From positions 496,001 through 560,000 of the forward strand of contig JARGSG010000026.1 in the NCBI GenBank assembly GCA_030374805.1: a DNA stretch of 64,000 nt, written 5' to 3'. The notes below the pieces were generated by a model. It saw only the letters and a program-made list of their open reading frames with translations. It was not told the DNA's origin and did not search any database. This stretch comes from Gracilaria gracilis. Taxonomy: Eukaryota; Rhodophyta; Florideophyceae; Gracilariales; Gracilariaceae. A program made the position numbers and the translations under genes. This document shows, piece after piece, positions 49,721-58,785 of this stretch. Every line of letters begins with the position of its first letter. Position 1 is the first letter of the stretch.

Positions 49721-51217
49721 ATGCCACCGCCGAGAAAACGACCGCGCACTCAACCTATAAGCGGAAAACGGCCTCCAGCAGCTCCTCGTCATTCTCGTTC
49801 AAGACCATCCCTGGCCGATGAATCCTCGCGTCCGCGTACTCTAGTTGATCTTCTGGGAGGTACGTCATCTCGTGCCGAGCAGGTTCTGGGAGATGATGCT
49901 CCAAACGATGCATGGTCTGCCCTTGCCAATACCGTTGATAACTTGGCGTCGGATTCTAGACAACCAAATCCTGTAGATAATCGTGACTCCGATGAAATTG
50001 ATCAACCGACCGGAGCGGAAATGCAAGAGGCGTCGCATGAACATGTTCCAATTGACCTCTCTATCAAGACATCGTTATCCATCGTTTCATCTAAATCGTT
50101 GTGGTGGACGCGAGTTAGAGGTCAGGGCGAGGAGTATGAAGCGTTACACGATTTATTATCAGGTGTAGATGCTCTCACAGAAGCCGATGTTAACAAAGCT
50201 CCACTAGGTAGTGACGCCGTTATTGAAGGACAAGTACTAACTGATTCTTTGACACAGGCAAAACGCCAATTCTATCGTGCTTTACTTCATTTTCGCTACC
50301 CATGTACCACACTTCCTCCGGTTATTTCCAGAAGATGGCAAGCCGTTTTCAGCTCTAGCGCACGTGCAAGACCAGATTCAGCGTTACAGGAGGCCGCCAA
50401 TGTTGCCATGGAGCGTTTACGCCTCTGGCAGAGCGCTCTTCAGTCGTTGTTTTTTGGATACAAACGGGGTCATATCGATCACTTTTACATTTTGCTTCCA
50501 TCCACCACTCTCCTTTTCAGCCATACCGTCGCTGAAAACGGTAATCAATGTACTCGAAACGGTACTAATCGCCAAAAACGACTGGGACAGTTGAGTTCTA
50601 CAAGCGACACAACTCTACATGCGCGTTTCGCAAAAGGTTCATTAGGATTGCGGTCGTTACTGTCAGACTACGCGGTACCGTTTAGACTGGAGCACGGGTC
50701 TAATATATCGGGGGAAGGCAATGAGCCGCCAGTGATAGCTGAAGGCCAGCTGGCAGTGCAAGCTGTCTACAATTTTGTTCTTGGTGTCGGTCACAAGATT
50801 TCCAACGCCGCAGATGTTCCGGTGTTGTTGTGTGACAAACCGTTCCGAGGTGGCACTGCGATTACCGCTCAGGTCACAGATACAGATGAGGCAAACGTAG
50901 TTGATTCATCAGGAGGGGCGACGAGGTTGAGGTACTCCGTCAAGATCAATGGCTTGCTCACTCCACGTCAAGTACGTGCCGTTTGTGAAGCTCTGGTGGA
51001 AACTCAGGATCGTGACTTCTCCATTCAGATGAACACCGAAGCGAGGTCGGAAATGTTAAATGTATGCGATCAGTCAATTAGTTTATCTTCAACAAACGGG
51101 ACAACCTCTCGCCACCGAAAACCAACTCATACTATCCAGGGACGCCGAGTTTTATCACGAGTCGCAAGACATACAGCTTCTCCGAAGTTTTTGTTGTACT
51201 CTCGAGCGGTGGAATAA
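49721..51217 (+). CDS. DONSON: DONSON-like replication fork protein
   Basis: DONSON helps load the CMG helicase and stabilises replication forks in animals. The protein has 498 residues starting MPPPRKRPRTQPISGKRP, a basic, nuclear-signal-like N-terminus. Family blocks follow in order: VPIDLSIKTSLSIVSSKSLWW, QAKRQFYRALLHFRYPCTTLP, ERLRLWQSALQSLFFGYKRGHIDHFYILLPSTTLLFSH, SLGLRSLLSDYAVPF, QAVYNFVLGVGHK, VPVLLCDKPFRGGTAITAQV, YSVKINGLLTPRQVRAVCEALVETQDRDFSIQMNTEARSEMLN. After 51056 the original frame becomes Ser/Thr/His-rich and stops at 51217, while the next frame (to 51254) reads more like a protein (FYHESQDIQLLRSFCC, LERWNNALVKLF). A one-base error near 51050-51065 is possible. Confidence 0.85.
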   Translation: MPPPRKRPRTQPISGKRPPAAPRHSRSRPSLADESSRPRTLVDLLGGTSSRAEQVLGDDAPNDAWSALANTVDNLASDSRQPNPVDNRDSDEIDQPTGAEMQEASHEHVPIDLSIKTSLSIVSSKSLWWTRVRGQGEEYEALHDLLSGVDALTEADVNKAPLGSDAVIEGQVLTDSLTQAKRQFYRALLHFRYPCTTLPPVISRRWQAVFSSSARARPDSALQEAANVAMERLRLWQSALQSLFFGYKRGHIDHFYILLPSTTLLFSHTVAENGNQCTRNGTNRQKRLGQLSSTSDTTLHARFAKGSLGLRSLLSDYAVPFRLEHGSNISGEGNEPPVIAEGQLAVQAVYNFVLGVGHKISNAADVPVLLCDKPFRGGTAITAQVTDTDEANVVDSSGGATRLRYSVKINGLLTPRQVRAVCEALVETQDRDFSIQMNTEARSEMLNVCDQSISLSSTNGTTSRHRKPTHTIQGRRVLSRVARHTASPKFLLYSRAVE

Positions 51218-51604
51218 TGCACTGGTCAAGCTTTTCGGCTGCCATTGCGTGTAGCTTGTCAGGGCAGAAACCTGAGACTCATGTCGTGACCTAGATAGAT
51301 ATCGGCTGTTTGTGGTAATAACCTCCATTTGCTTCATCACCTCTGCGTATAAGAATTGTAAGGCAAGCGTTTCATCAACATTAATAACCCACCGAGTGCG
51401 AATGAAGCGCTTGCACCGTCTTTCGTGAATTCATGGAAAGCCGCTTTTACAGCCATCGACAACATTCTAACCGTTGTTGTTTTCAGAACTTTAACATAGC
51501 TGTCCACAGAAAGTTCCCCTTTTTTGTTGATACCTACATACACTCTGATGACAACGCGGTCATGAGGTCCTTCGCATGATTGCGAGCGATACTGCCTAAG
51601 CGAA
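51218..51604. other. convergent intergenic region or alternative end of the DONSON-like gene
   Basis: The first 37 bp would belong to the DONSON-like gene if its C-terminus lies in the next frame. The rest shows no gene; a short minus-strand frame at 51543-51337 is unsupported. Confidence 0.5.
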
Positions 51605-53860
51605 TCATATCTGGTCTATGTGATCAACTTTCGCAAAGTCATACGGCTCATGAACGACGACAACGTCACTGTTTCCCGTTACAGTCATGGTTAGAGCTTT
51701 CATGATTGGCATTCCTTTCAAAATTGTTTCCTCGTATTCATCCTTCGGATTGCTCATGGCCACGATGGCTCCACCGACTCCGATTTCTATTCTTGGTCCA
51801 TTGAGCACTGCGGTTCTAATTACGACGTTCAAGTCTACAGCTCCACAGACGCTGAGATACCCAATGCTTCCAGAGTATATGCCTCTCGCAGATGTTTCAA
51901 GGCGGTCAATGATCTCCATCGTTCGGACCTTAGGTGCGCCTGTCATAGACCCCATTGGATATGCTGCTCGTACACAGTCAATAGCGTCAGAAGAAGATGC
52001 CAGTTTTCCGCGAACGGTGCTGACAAGCTGATGAACAGTTGCGTATGATTCGACGCACATCAGTTTCGGTACCGTTACTGAACCGACTTCACACATGCGG
52101 CTTAGGTCATTTCTTACCAAGTCAACGATCATGAGGTTTTCACTACGATCTTTTGGCGAGTTTTGTAATTGATGGCGTAGTTTGATGTCCTCTTCGAGAG
52201 TTCGCCCTCTTGGAAGCGTTCCCTTGATGGGCTTCGATTCCACTCTCCCAGATGAAGAAATATGAAGATATCGTTCTGGTGAACTACAGCAGACAGCTCG
52301 GTCGTTATCAAGTCTCAAGAAAGCTGAGAATGGCGAAGGATTTACGATACGTAGAGCGCTGTATATTTCGAGTGGATCTGAGTTGAAACCATCCGGCAGC
52401 GTCGTTCGCAAACGGTTGGTGAGACACACCTCGTAACTGTCTCCATCTTCGATGTACCGTAAACATTTTTCAATGTCTGACAAGTATTGAGATCGACTTC
52501 TTTCAGGATAGAATTGCATTGGCGTCCGGAATGTGTTGGTGTGATGATAGGGGTTATCGAGCGTAACCGTTGTATCAATATTTGAGCTCCATATCCTTTC
52601 GAACCAAACGTTTGCATCACGATAGTCTTCAAGATTGCCGTTCCTTGCCAAAGCCACCAAGTAAAGCCGGTCATGTAGATGATCAACGACAAGAAAGCGA
52701 TCGGCAAAAACGAACCACGAGTCTGGTAAACACGAAGCGTGGACATTTTCTATTGCTCCATCGACGTCATGTTTCATCTCATACCCAAAGAAGCCCACGT
52801 AGCCCCCGTTCATTTCTATAGGAAGTTCGGGGTTATGGATTGCTTGCCGCCTTTTGAGAACTTTCTTCAAGTAGTCAAATACAGAGGTATCTAACTTTTG
52901 CTTCTTTCCTTTTCTGTAAACTGTAGTGATCCGCCGAGAAACATTGTACGTGACCAGTTCTGAGAATGGTCCTTCGCAAGCACCCATTATTGAATATCGT
53001 GCTGGATGTACGTCGACAAGGTCTAGACATCGCTCTTCGCCGCTTGGCGACGAGCATCGCGATGAAGGGGTCGCATTCGTACTGCTGTCAAGCCAAAAGG
53101 AATGCTTGACGTTACCATACAAGTACTTAAAGAGATCGGGCGGAGTAACAAAAAGCGGTGCACTGCGCACTAAAGTTCTGAAAGGTGGTGGAGCCGTCGA
53201 TGGTGATGGTGACAAAGGACGATATACAGGTTGAATAGTACGATGCAAAGAAGCTAAATTGATGAAGTTGTTAGCTATCTGGAGTCCAGACTGTGTTGCC
53301 ACTGACTCCGGGTGGAATTGAAGGCCAAATACGGGCTTCTCTTTGTGACGCACAGCCATGAGAACATTGGTGTCGCAATCCATTGTCCAAAGTGTTGGAG
53401 CAATACATGATGGAAGTGAGCTTGGCTCAACACACAAGCTGTGGTAGCGTACGACATCAAACGAGTCTGGTGTGCCCCGTAGCAGTGGACATTCATCGTT
53501 GCTCTTGGTCACGCGAGAAATGACTCCGTGTCTTGGTCCATGCGGAGCAGGAATAACCTGCGCGCCGTATAAGTAGCACAAACCCTGATGGCCGAGGCAA
53601 ATAGCCAGCGTGGGGGTAGGACCGACGACAATCTCGCGCTGCAGTGCAGAAAAATCAGAAGGCTTCACAGGAGTCCCAGGGCCTGGCGAGAGAATGTAGG
53701 CGTCAAATTCACCGTGATGTGAACGAAGCTCTGAGAGCGTTGAATACGCATCGCTGCGGAAGACTTGAGGGGGGCGATTATTATTCGCAGTCGCTACAAG
53801 GTGCGCAAGGTTGTATGTGTACGAATCGTAGTTGTCAATGAGTGCCAGACGTAACGACAT
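51605..53860 (-). CDS. ADCS: bifunctional aminodeoxychorismate synthase (PabA-PabB fusion)
   Basis: Makes 4-amino-4-deoxychorismate from chorismate and glutamine, the branch to p-aminobenzoate and folate. The protein has 751 residues. The glutaminase half has LALIDNYDSYTYN, AYILSPGPGTP, the nucleophile Cys in LAICLGHQGLCYLYG (about 87) and FGLQFHPES (His about 181). The synthase half has YVGFFGYEMKHD, CLTNRLRT, the KPIKGTLPRGRT motif with the PabB-specific Lys in place of the Ala of TrpE (about 543), ENLMIVDLVRNDLSRMC, and MGSMTGAPKVRTMEIIDRLE with SGSIGYLS near the end. The glutaminase domain starts within five residues of Met1, so there is no leader, unlike the plastid enzyme of plants. Confidence 0.96.
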   Translation of the reverse strand: MSLRLALIDNYDSYTYNLAHLVATANNNRPPQVFRSDAYSTLSELRSHHGEFDAYILSPGPGTPVKPSDFSALQREIVVGPTPTLAICLGHQGLCYLYGAQVIPAPHGPRHGVISRVTKSNDECPLLRGTPDSFDVVRYHSLCVEPSSLPSCIAPTLWTMDCDTNVLMAVRHKEKPVFGLQFHPESVATQSGLQIANNFINLASLHRTIQPVYRPLSPSPSTAPPPFRTLVRSAPLFVTPPDLFKYLYGNVKHSFWLDSSTNATPSSRCSSPSGEERCLDLVDVHPARYSIMGACEGPFSELVTYNVSRRITTVYRKGKKQKLDTSVFDYLKKVLKRRQAIHNPELPIEMNGGYVGFFGYEMKHDVDGAIENVHASCLPDSWFVFADRFLVVDHLHDRLYLVALARNGNLEDYRDANVWFERIWSSNIDTTVTLDNPYHHTNTFRTPMQFYPERSRSQYLSDIEKCLRYIEDGDSYEVCLTNRLRTTLPDGFNSDPLEIYSALRIVNPSPFSAFLRLDNDRAVCCSSPERYLHISSSGRVESKPIKGTLPRGRTLEEDIKLRHQLQNSPKDRSENLMIVDLVRNDLSRMCEVGSVTVPKLMCVESYATVHQLVSTVRGKLASSSDAIDCVRAAYPMGSMTGAPKVRTMEIIDRLETSARGIYSGSIGYLSVCGAVDLNVVIRTAVLNGPRIEIGVGGAIVAMSNPKDEYEETILKGMPIMKALTMTVTGNSDVVVVHEPYDFAKVDHIDQI

Positions 53861-54392
53861 GATGATGAACAGGTGTGAAGGACAGGGACAGGGATGGCGC
53901 TGTGCATCGCCCGAGCAGACTTAACGAAGCGAGGACATAGGGAGCCACTGCGTGGCGACAAAGGATATCGCTCTGCTACCTGTACCGTTGAAGGGGTGTC
54001 GTCTTTGTCAACGTTGTAACTTAGAGAATGGGGTGACAAAGAACTGGTGCAGTTGGAATAAGCGACGAGCGACAGTGTGCGGCGCCGTTGGCTGGGTGTG
54101 CTCACCGATGGATGACGACACCACCACAGCGAGTGGGACACTTGGACGTTCATGGCGGCGGATTCTAGTCGTTCCATAGCCGACGTAAAGGCCACCCATT
54201 TGGCACGTGAAGCCATTTACCACAGATGCAATTTTGCAGCGCCGTGCCCCTTCGTGAACAAAACGGCACATGTTGGCAAATGCCGGATTAGATCTGCTGA
54301 TTGCAAACGTGAACTTGTCTGCCTCGAACCACCCCCATCTCGCCCCGGGGTGATTCGCTGTCGCAACTTCAGAAGCTTTCACGCTCTTCAAG
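53861..54392. other. divergent promoter region between ADCS and the ABC transporter
   Basis: About 530 bp. A plus-strand frame of 129 codons opens at 54152 with a Cys-rich start and overlaps the ABC transporter in another frame; it could be an upstream frame of that transcript, but nothing else supports it. Confidence 0.45.
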
Positions 54393-56429
54393 ATGGCATC
54401 AACACCCGTCACTTTCGTTTCCACTTTCATTCCCTCTTTGCACTCGTACCGGAGCTTCTGCAACACGAAGGCACGGCAACGATGTGTTCCACGGAGAGCG
54501 GTACTGAAGCCCACAAGAAGAATAGCGCCAGTATCGCTTAACCAGAACCCACCGCCCTCTTCCAATGGTGTTGACAAGGAACACCAGAACCCATCGCCTT
54601 CTTCAAATGGTGTTGACAAGGAAATACCATCCAAAGAAACCGAAGCAGAACGCAAGCGGAGAGAAGTGGGCCGTCTGCTCTCCCTTTTCTCTCGCCTGGC
54701 GCTGCCATATTGGCAAGCAGAAAAGCAAGCGAGAAGAGATTTGGCTGGGGTAGTGGCCCTAACATTTCTGCAGTCCGGTGTTTCAGTTCTGTTTTCTTAC
54801 GTTTCACGCGATTTCTGGACAGCTCTGAACACCAAAGATATAGAACTCTTCTATCACCAAGCCGAAATTTTCTTTGTCACAATGGTTGCGTTCACTCCGG
54901 TCGTAGTGTACTACCAATACTTTCGAGATAGGTGTGCACTGCGTTGGCGAGACTGGATCACTGATAGAGTTCTGAGACAATACTGTTCTAACCGCAACTT
55001 CTATACTCTAGAGGCCGTAGACAATCCAGATCAGCGTATTGCGCAGGACCTCAACTCATTTACAACTGAATCAATAGCCTTTGTTTTGACTTTGCTTGTA
55101 TCTGCAATTGACCTGGTTTCATTTTCCGCCATCTTATTCTCCATTTACCCATATCTATTTGTCGTCCTTCTCATATATGCCACCACTGGCACGTATCTAA
55201 CGGCGGTACTTGGAAAGAGACTCATCGGACTCAACTACAATCAAATTGTACGAGAAGCTGACCTGCGCTATGGTTTGATTCGAATGCGAGAGAATGCGGA
55301 GAGTATTGCCTTCTTCAACGGTGAGCAAAGAGAAGAAGTGGAGATCCAACGCCGTTTGAAATCTGCAATTAAGAATATGGGAGAGGTTATAAACCTTCGA
55401 AAGCAAGTCGGTTTCCTGCAGACGGGATACCGATACGCAGTTCGCATACTCCCGGCCGTCTGCGTCGCTCCAAGATATTTCTCAGGAGCCATAGAGCTAG
55501 GAAGCGTGACGCAAAGCTTCAGCGCATTCTCACACATTCTTGATGACCTTAGCCTGGTTGTCAATCGATTTGATAGTTTGAGTCAGTTTGGAGCAGGCAT
55601 TGATCGACTTGCACAATTTGTGCAGGCGCTTGAAGACAACATTGCGGACGAGCAGAAGACGTTTGGCACCCATTCTGAAAGGAGCCCCACACTAGGACGT
55701 GGGCACCGTGGGGGCATCTCACTCACCAAGATACCAGGGAGGTCAAGAGGGCTGTCAGTTCAAAACCTCACGTTATTCACTCCTGATGATGAGATGCCGA
55801 GAAAACTGATAGAGGACTTGTCGTTCACTCTGTCACCGGGCGAGCGTTTGCTAGTGTGTGGGCCTTCTGGAAACGGGAAATCTTCTCTGTTAAGGGCTAT
55901 CGCAGGGTTGTGGACCAATGGATCTGGATCTGTTACATGTCCCGACGACAATGGTGTCTTCTTTCTTCCACAGAAACCGTACTGCACTCTTGGGTCCCTA
56001 CGTGACAACCTCGTTTATCCCAAAGACGCAGAAACCACAGATATAACTGACGGTGCCCTACTTCGCGCTTTAGATCTTGTTCACTTAGCTAAGTTACCAG
56101 CGAGAATGGGAGGGCTTGATGCTGTCATGGATTGGGGAGAGGTGTTGAGTCTAGGCGAGCAGCAAAGACTGCAGTTCGCACGCCTATTCCTATCAGGGAC
56201 TGGAGTAGCCATTATTGACGAGGGTACAAGTGCCTTAAGCGTACAAATTGAAAAACTAATGTATGACTTGGTGACAGGGATGGGGGCTACGGTGATTAGC
56301 GTTGGTCATCGTCCCACTCTGTTGAGCTATCACGATAGAATTCTGAGATTGCGTGTTGGTTTGTGGGAGCTTGACGATATCACACAGAGAGAACGTGATC
56401 AAGTCGTAACACAACCTTTGTGTTCGTAA
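54393..56429 (+). CDS. ABC half-transporter of the ABCD/SbmA-like type, plastid leader
   Basis: The protein has 678 residues. Residues 1-95 form a leader (MASTPVTFVSTFIPSLHSYR, then basic and Ser-rich) containing an in-frame 14-residue duplication (QNPPPSSNGVDKE and QNPSPSSNGVDKE). The membrane domain (about 110-400) has the ABC_membrane_2 pattern: RRDLAGVVALTFLQSGVSVLFSYVSRDFWTALNTKD, WRDWITDRVLRQY, NPDQRIAQDL and RENAESIAFFNGEQREE. The nucleotide domain has Walker A GPSGNGKSSLLR (about 489), LPQKPYCTLGSLRDNLVYP, signature LSLGEQQRLQFARL (about 584), Walker B VAIIDEGTSAL (about 604, GT rather than AT) and the switch SVGHRPTL. Homologues sit in cyanobacteria and plant plastids (the Arabidopsis ABCD2 type). 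It should form a homodimer; the substrate is unknown. Confidence 0.93.
   Translation: MASTPVTFVSTFIPSLHSYRSFCNTKARQRCVPRRAVLKPTRRIAPVSLNQNPPPSSNGVDKEHQNPSPSSNGVDKEIPSKETEAERKRREVGRLLSLFSRLALPYWQAEKQARRDLAGVVALTFLQSGVSVLFSYVSRDFWTALNTKDIELFYHQAEIFFVTMVAFTPVVVYYQYFRDRCALRWRDWITDRVLRQYCSNRNFYTLEAVDNPDQRIAQDLNSFTTESIAFVLTLLVSAIDLVSFSAILFSIYPYLFVVLLIYATTGTYLTAVLGKRLIGLNYNQIVREADLRYGLIRMRENAESIAFFNGEQREEVEIQRRLKSAIKNMGEVINLRKQVGFLQTGYRYAVRILPAVCVAPRYFSGAIELGSVTQSFSAFSHILDDLSLVVNRFDSLSQFGAGIDRLAQFVQALEDNIADEQKTFGTHSERSPTLGRGHRGGISLTKIPGRSRGLSVQNLTLFTPDDEMPRKLIEDLSFTLSPGERLLVCGPSGNGKSSLLRAIAGLWTNGSGSVTCPDDNGVFFLPQKPYCTLGSLRDNLVYPKDAETTDITDGALLRALDLVHLAKLPARMGGLDAVMDWGEVLSLGEQQRLQFARLFLSGTGVAIIDEGTSALSVQIEKLMYDLVTGMGATVISVGHRPTLLSYHDRILRLRVGLWELDDITQRERDQVVTQPLCS
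54541..54623. repeat. 42-bp imperfect tandem duplication in the ABC transporter leader
   Basis: Units at 54541-54582 and 54583-54623 begin ACCAGAACCCA and end GGTGTTGACAAGGAA, and differ at a few positions. The duplication keeps the frame and lengthens the leader. Confidence 0.85.
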
Positions 56430-56769
56430 AGGAACACACGCGACTGGTGTTCTCTGTAAAAACATGCGAAGCCCAACAGGACGACGTTCCGGCGAAACGT
56501 ACGATAGAGAAAAGAATCGTATCGTATTGTACATGCGATGCTCTGGGTTGAAAGTCTCATTAATAGATACCTCGACCCAATCTGTTACCCTGCCAAGCTG
56601 TTAGAGCATGGGTCAAGAAAAACGTTTTCCCTTCTCTTCTCTTCACGTATCATCGAAAGCGTCACATTCGTTACGCATACGTTGAATAAGTAAGCAAGTT
56701 ACGAGAAGGCATCTACTAGCGTAGTGATCAAGAGTCGTTTTGTCCTCAGTAGAAACGTCAACTATTCTC
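56430..56769. other. convergent intergenic region, nothing recognised
   Basis: About 340 bp between the 3' ends of the ABC transporter and the GH31 gene. No repeat or gene stands out. Confidence 0.6.
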
Positions 56770-58785
56770 CTACGAGCGCAAATAGGTGGGCATCTCATGG
56801 AGATCAGCGCTGACGTCACTGAGCCAGGCAGGGCCTTTGAGCCTTTCTCCAGCTGCCGTTCCGTTCCGAAGGTCTACCCTCTTCCAAAATCCTTGGGGTA
56901 TAAAGACATTTCGTTGCCTCTGACCCTTGTTGATAACCGGGGCTACAACTACTTCGTTCCCAATGAGGAACTGATCAAAAATCTCTTCTGGACCTCGCAG
57001 CCACCACATGGGTCTGCATATTGGCGTGTAGCTTTCTGCCGCACTTCTTAGGCAACGTCGAACATACTTCCAAAAGAACTTCTGCCTCCATCTCAAAGCG
57101 TCTTGGCACAGCTTATCACAATCCTCTCCAAATTGCCAAGGTGGTATGCTGAACTGCAGCGCCGGCATAGCCACACTTGCCTGTGTCCAGCGAATCATCA
57201 ACTCTTCACACGGAACATCGTCACCATAGGCATTCCCAGCGATGTAATCCGGGACGCAAAAAGGATAACCTAGGATTCCAGCAGTTAGAAGTGCGGCCAA
57301 AACGCTTGCTAGTCCGTTTTGAAGGCCCCAAGTTGAGAAACGGTCAAACAATCTGAACAAGGTAGGCACATTCTGACATCCCCGGACGCCAGATCTCACT
57401 TCTGAAACGCGAGCAATTGGGACTATGTGCTTGATCCAAGCGCGTGTGTACTCGTTCGGAGACTCTAAAATGTCTTGAAGTGCTGCATCCTCAGGCAAGA
57501 AACTGGGTTCACCAGCATCGAACTTGAAGCCGTCTATCCCATACTGATCCATTAAATTGCGAAGCTGACGAGTTACCCACACTCTTGCACGAAGATCTGT
57601 CACATTTATAGCAGCCACTTTGGTTGGTTGCCACCACGCAAAGCTTCCTATTTGTCCATTCCGGGTCTTCACGAAGAACTGTGCCGTCTCCTCGGATGTA
57701 ACGGCATCTGAGTCCAAATCGGCGAATGGGGTAATCCAAAGCGTGACGAGGAAGCCCAGATTATGAAGTTCATCAACCATGGCCTTAGGATCCGGAAACT
57801 TCTTCGAATCGAAATGAAAGTCGCCATATTTCGTGCTCCATCTGTCGTCAATCCCCATAACAGAACGGGGTAGGCCGCGTCCGGCAATTTCTTTGGCAAA
57901 CTCGATTACATCTTCCTGGGTGACGTCAGATTTGTATCGTGCCCAAGTACTCCATATAGGGTCCTGTATCAGGTTAGCGTTCGGCATATCTCGAGGACCG
58001 AACGCAGTATGGAGACTACGCAAACCCTTTTCACATGCTTCCCTGAGGTTTTTGCTCCCAGATAATGTAAAGATCAAGTTTGGTGAGTTCGGCATGGCAG
58101 AATTGGAAAGCCAAGGGTGTCTTACGTATGGCCAATCGTACCTCCCACGGCTTTGGAGGGTGACAGTGCCATCTCCTCTGCCATCGTCAGCAAAAGGTAA
58201 GATGTCTCGTGTAAAATTTGCAACGCCTGTTCCCCAGCACAATGGCTCAGGAGACAACCCATGTTTCGGAGTACCATTGAAAGCCAGGTGAAGACAAGAA
58301 CTGCGGTCGTCTACATGAACAGAAGCGCCGTGGGAGCTATACAACGTCGGTTCCAGCAAAGTGCAGATTCCGTTTGGTCCATTATCGAATGGGTAAAAGG
58401 GACCAAGCTCAAGCCGTGCTTGATTCAGCGGCCAATGCTGATGCATCAGGTGACCTAACCCAAACCAGTTTTCCGTTGCAATCGGAATGCGAGCAGTAAC
58501 CGTTTCAGAGCTAGTAAATGCATTGATACGAAACGAAGATGGCTGTATTGGGGTGATGTAGAGGCCCGTATCGTGTTGAGAAAAGCAGTGGGTGTTTGTT
58601 TCCCCATCAATGGTTAAGAAGGGGCGATCCGGATAGGACAAGGCAGGAAGGGATATTGTGGTGGTGACAAGGTGACGGCCCTTGTGAATAAGTGTTAATG
58701 TTGGGTTGTCAAAAACCAACGTGATCTGCAGCTTACAAGAACCATCCGGGCTGGTGATCGTCAACTCTTCTGGTGCTTCATTCAT
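56770..58785 (-). CDS. GH31 family glycosidase, MYORG/alpha-galactosidase-like
   Basis: A retaining alpha-glycosidase of 671 residues, starting MNEAPEELTITSPDGS. The N-terminal beta-sandwich runs to about 260. The (beta/alpha)8 barrel shows DPIWSTWARYKSDVTQEDVIEFAKEI, GIDDRWSTKYGDFHFDSKKFPD, VTLWITPFADLDS and the nucleophile in YGIDGFKFDAGEPSFLP (Asp about 421). The likely acid/base region is CVPDYIAGNAYGDDVPCEELMIRWTQ. A C-terminal sandwich ends with QGFWKRVDL. The FKFDAGE motif and order match the MYORG branch, whose human member is an alpha-galactosidase. No signal peptide or TM segment is visible, so it is probably cytosolic. In a red alga it could act on floridoside or related galactosides; that is inference. 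Confidence 0.9.
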   Translation of the reverse strand: MNEAPEELTITSPDGSCKLQITLVFDNPTLTLIHKGRHLVTTTISLPALSYPDRPFLTIDGETNTHCFSQHDTGLYITPIQPSSFRINAFTSSETVTARIPIATENWFGLGHLMHQHWPLNQARLELGPFYPFDNGPNGICTLLEPTLYSSHGASVHVDDRSSCLHLAFNGTPKHGLSPEPLCWGTGVANFTRDILPFADDGRGDGTVTLQSRGRYDWPYVRHPWLSNSAMPNSPNLIFTLSGSKNLREACEKGLRSLHTAFGPRDMPNANLIQDPIWSTWARYKSDVTQEDVIEFAKEIAGRGLPRSVMGIDDRWSTKYGDFHFDSKKFPDPKAMVDELHNLGFLVTLWITPFADLDSDAVTSEETAQFFVKTRNGQIGSFAWWQPTKVAAINVTDLRARVWVTRQLRNLMDQYGIDGFKFDAGEPSFLPEDAALQDILESPNEYTRAWIKHIVPIARVSEVRSGVRGCQNVPTLFRLFDRFSTWGLQNGLASVLAALLTAGILGYPFCVPDYIAGNAYGDDVPCEELMIRWTQASVAMPALQFSIPPWQFGEDCDKLCQDALRWRQKFFWKYVRRCLRSAAESYTPICRPMWWLRGPEEIFDQFLIGNEVVVAPVINKGQRQRNVFIPQGFWKRVDLRNGTAAGERLKGPAWLSDVSADLHEMPTYLRS

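Noticed and set aside
54008-54655. A 215-codon minus-strand frame over the ABC transporter start
   Set aside because: Overlaps the conserved plus-strand gene; no recognisable domain.
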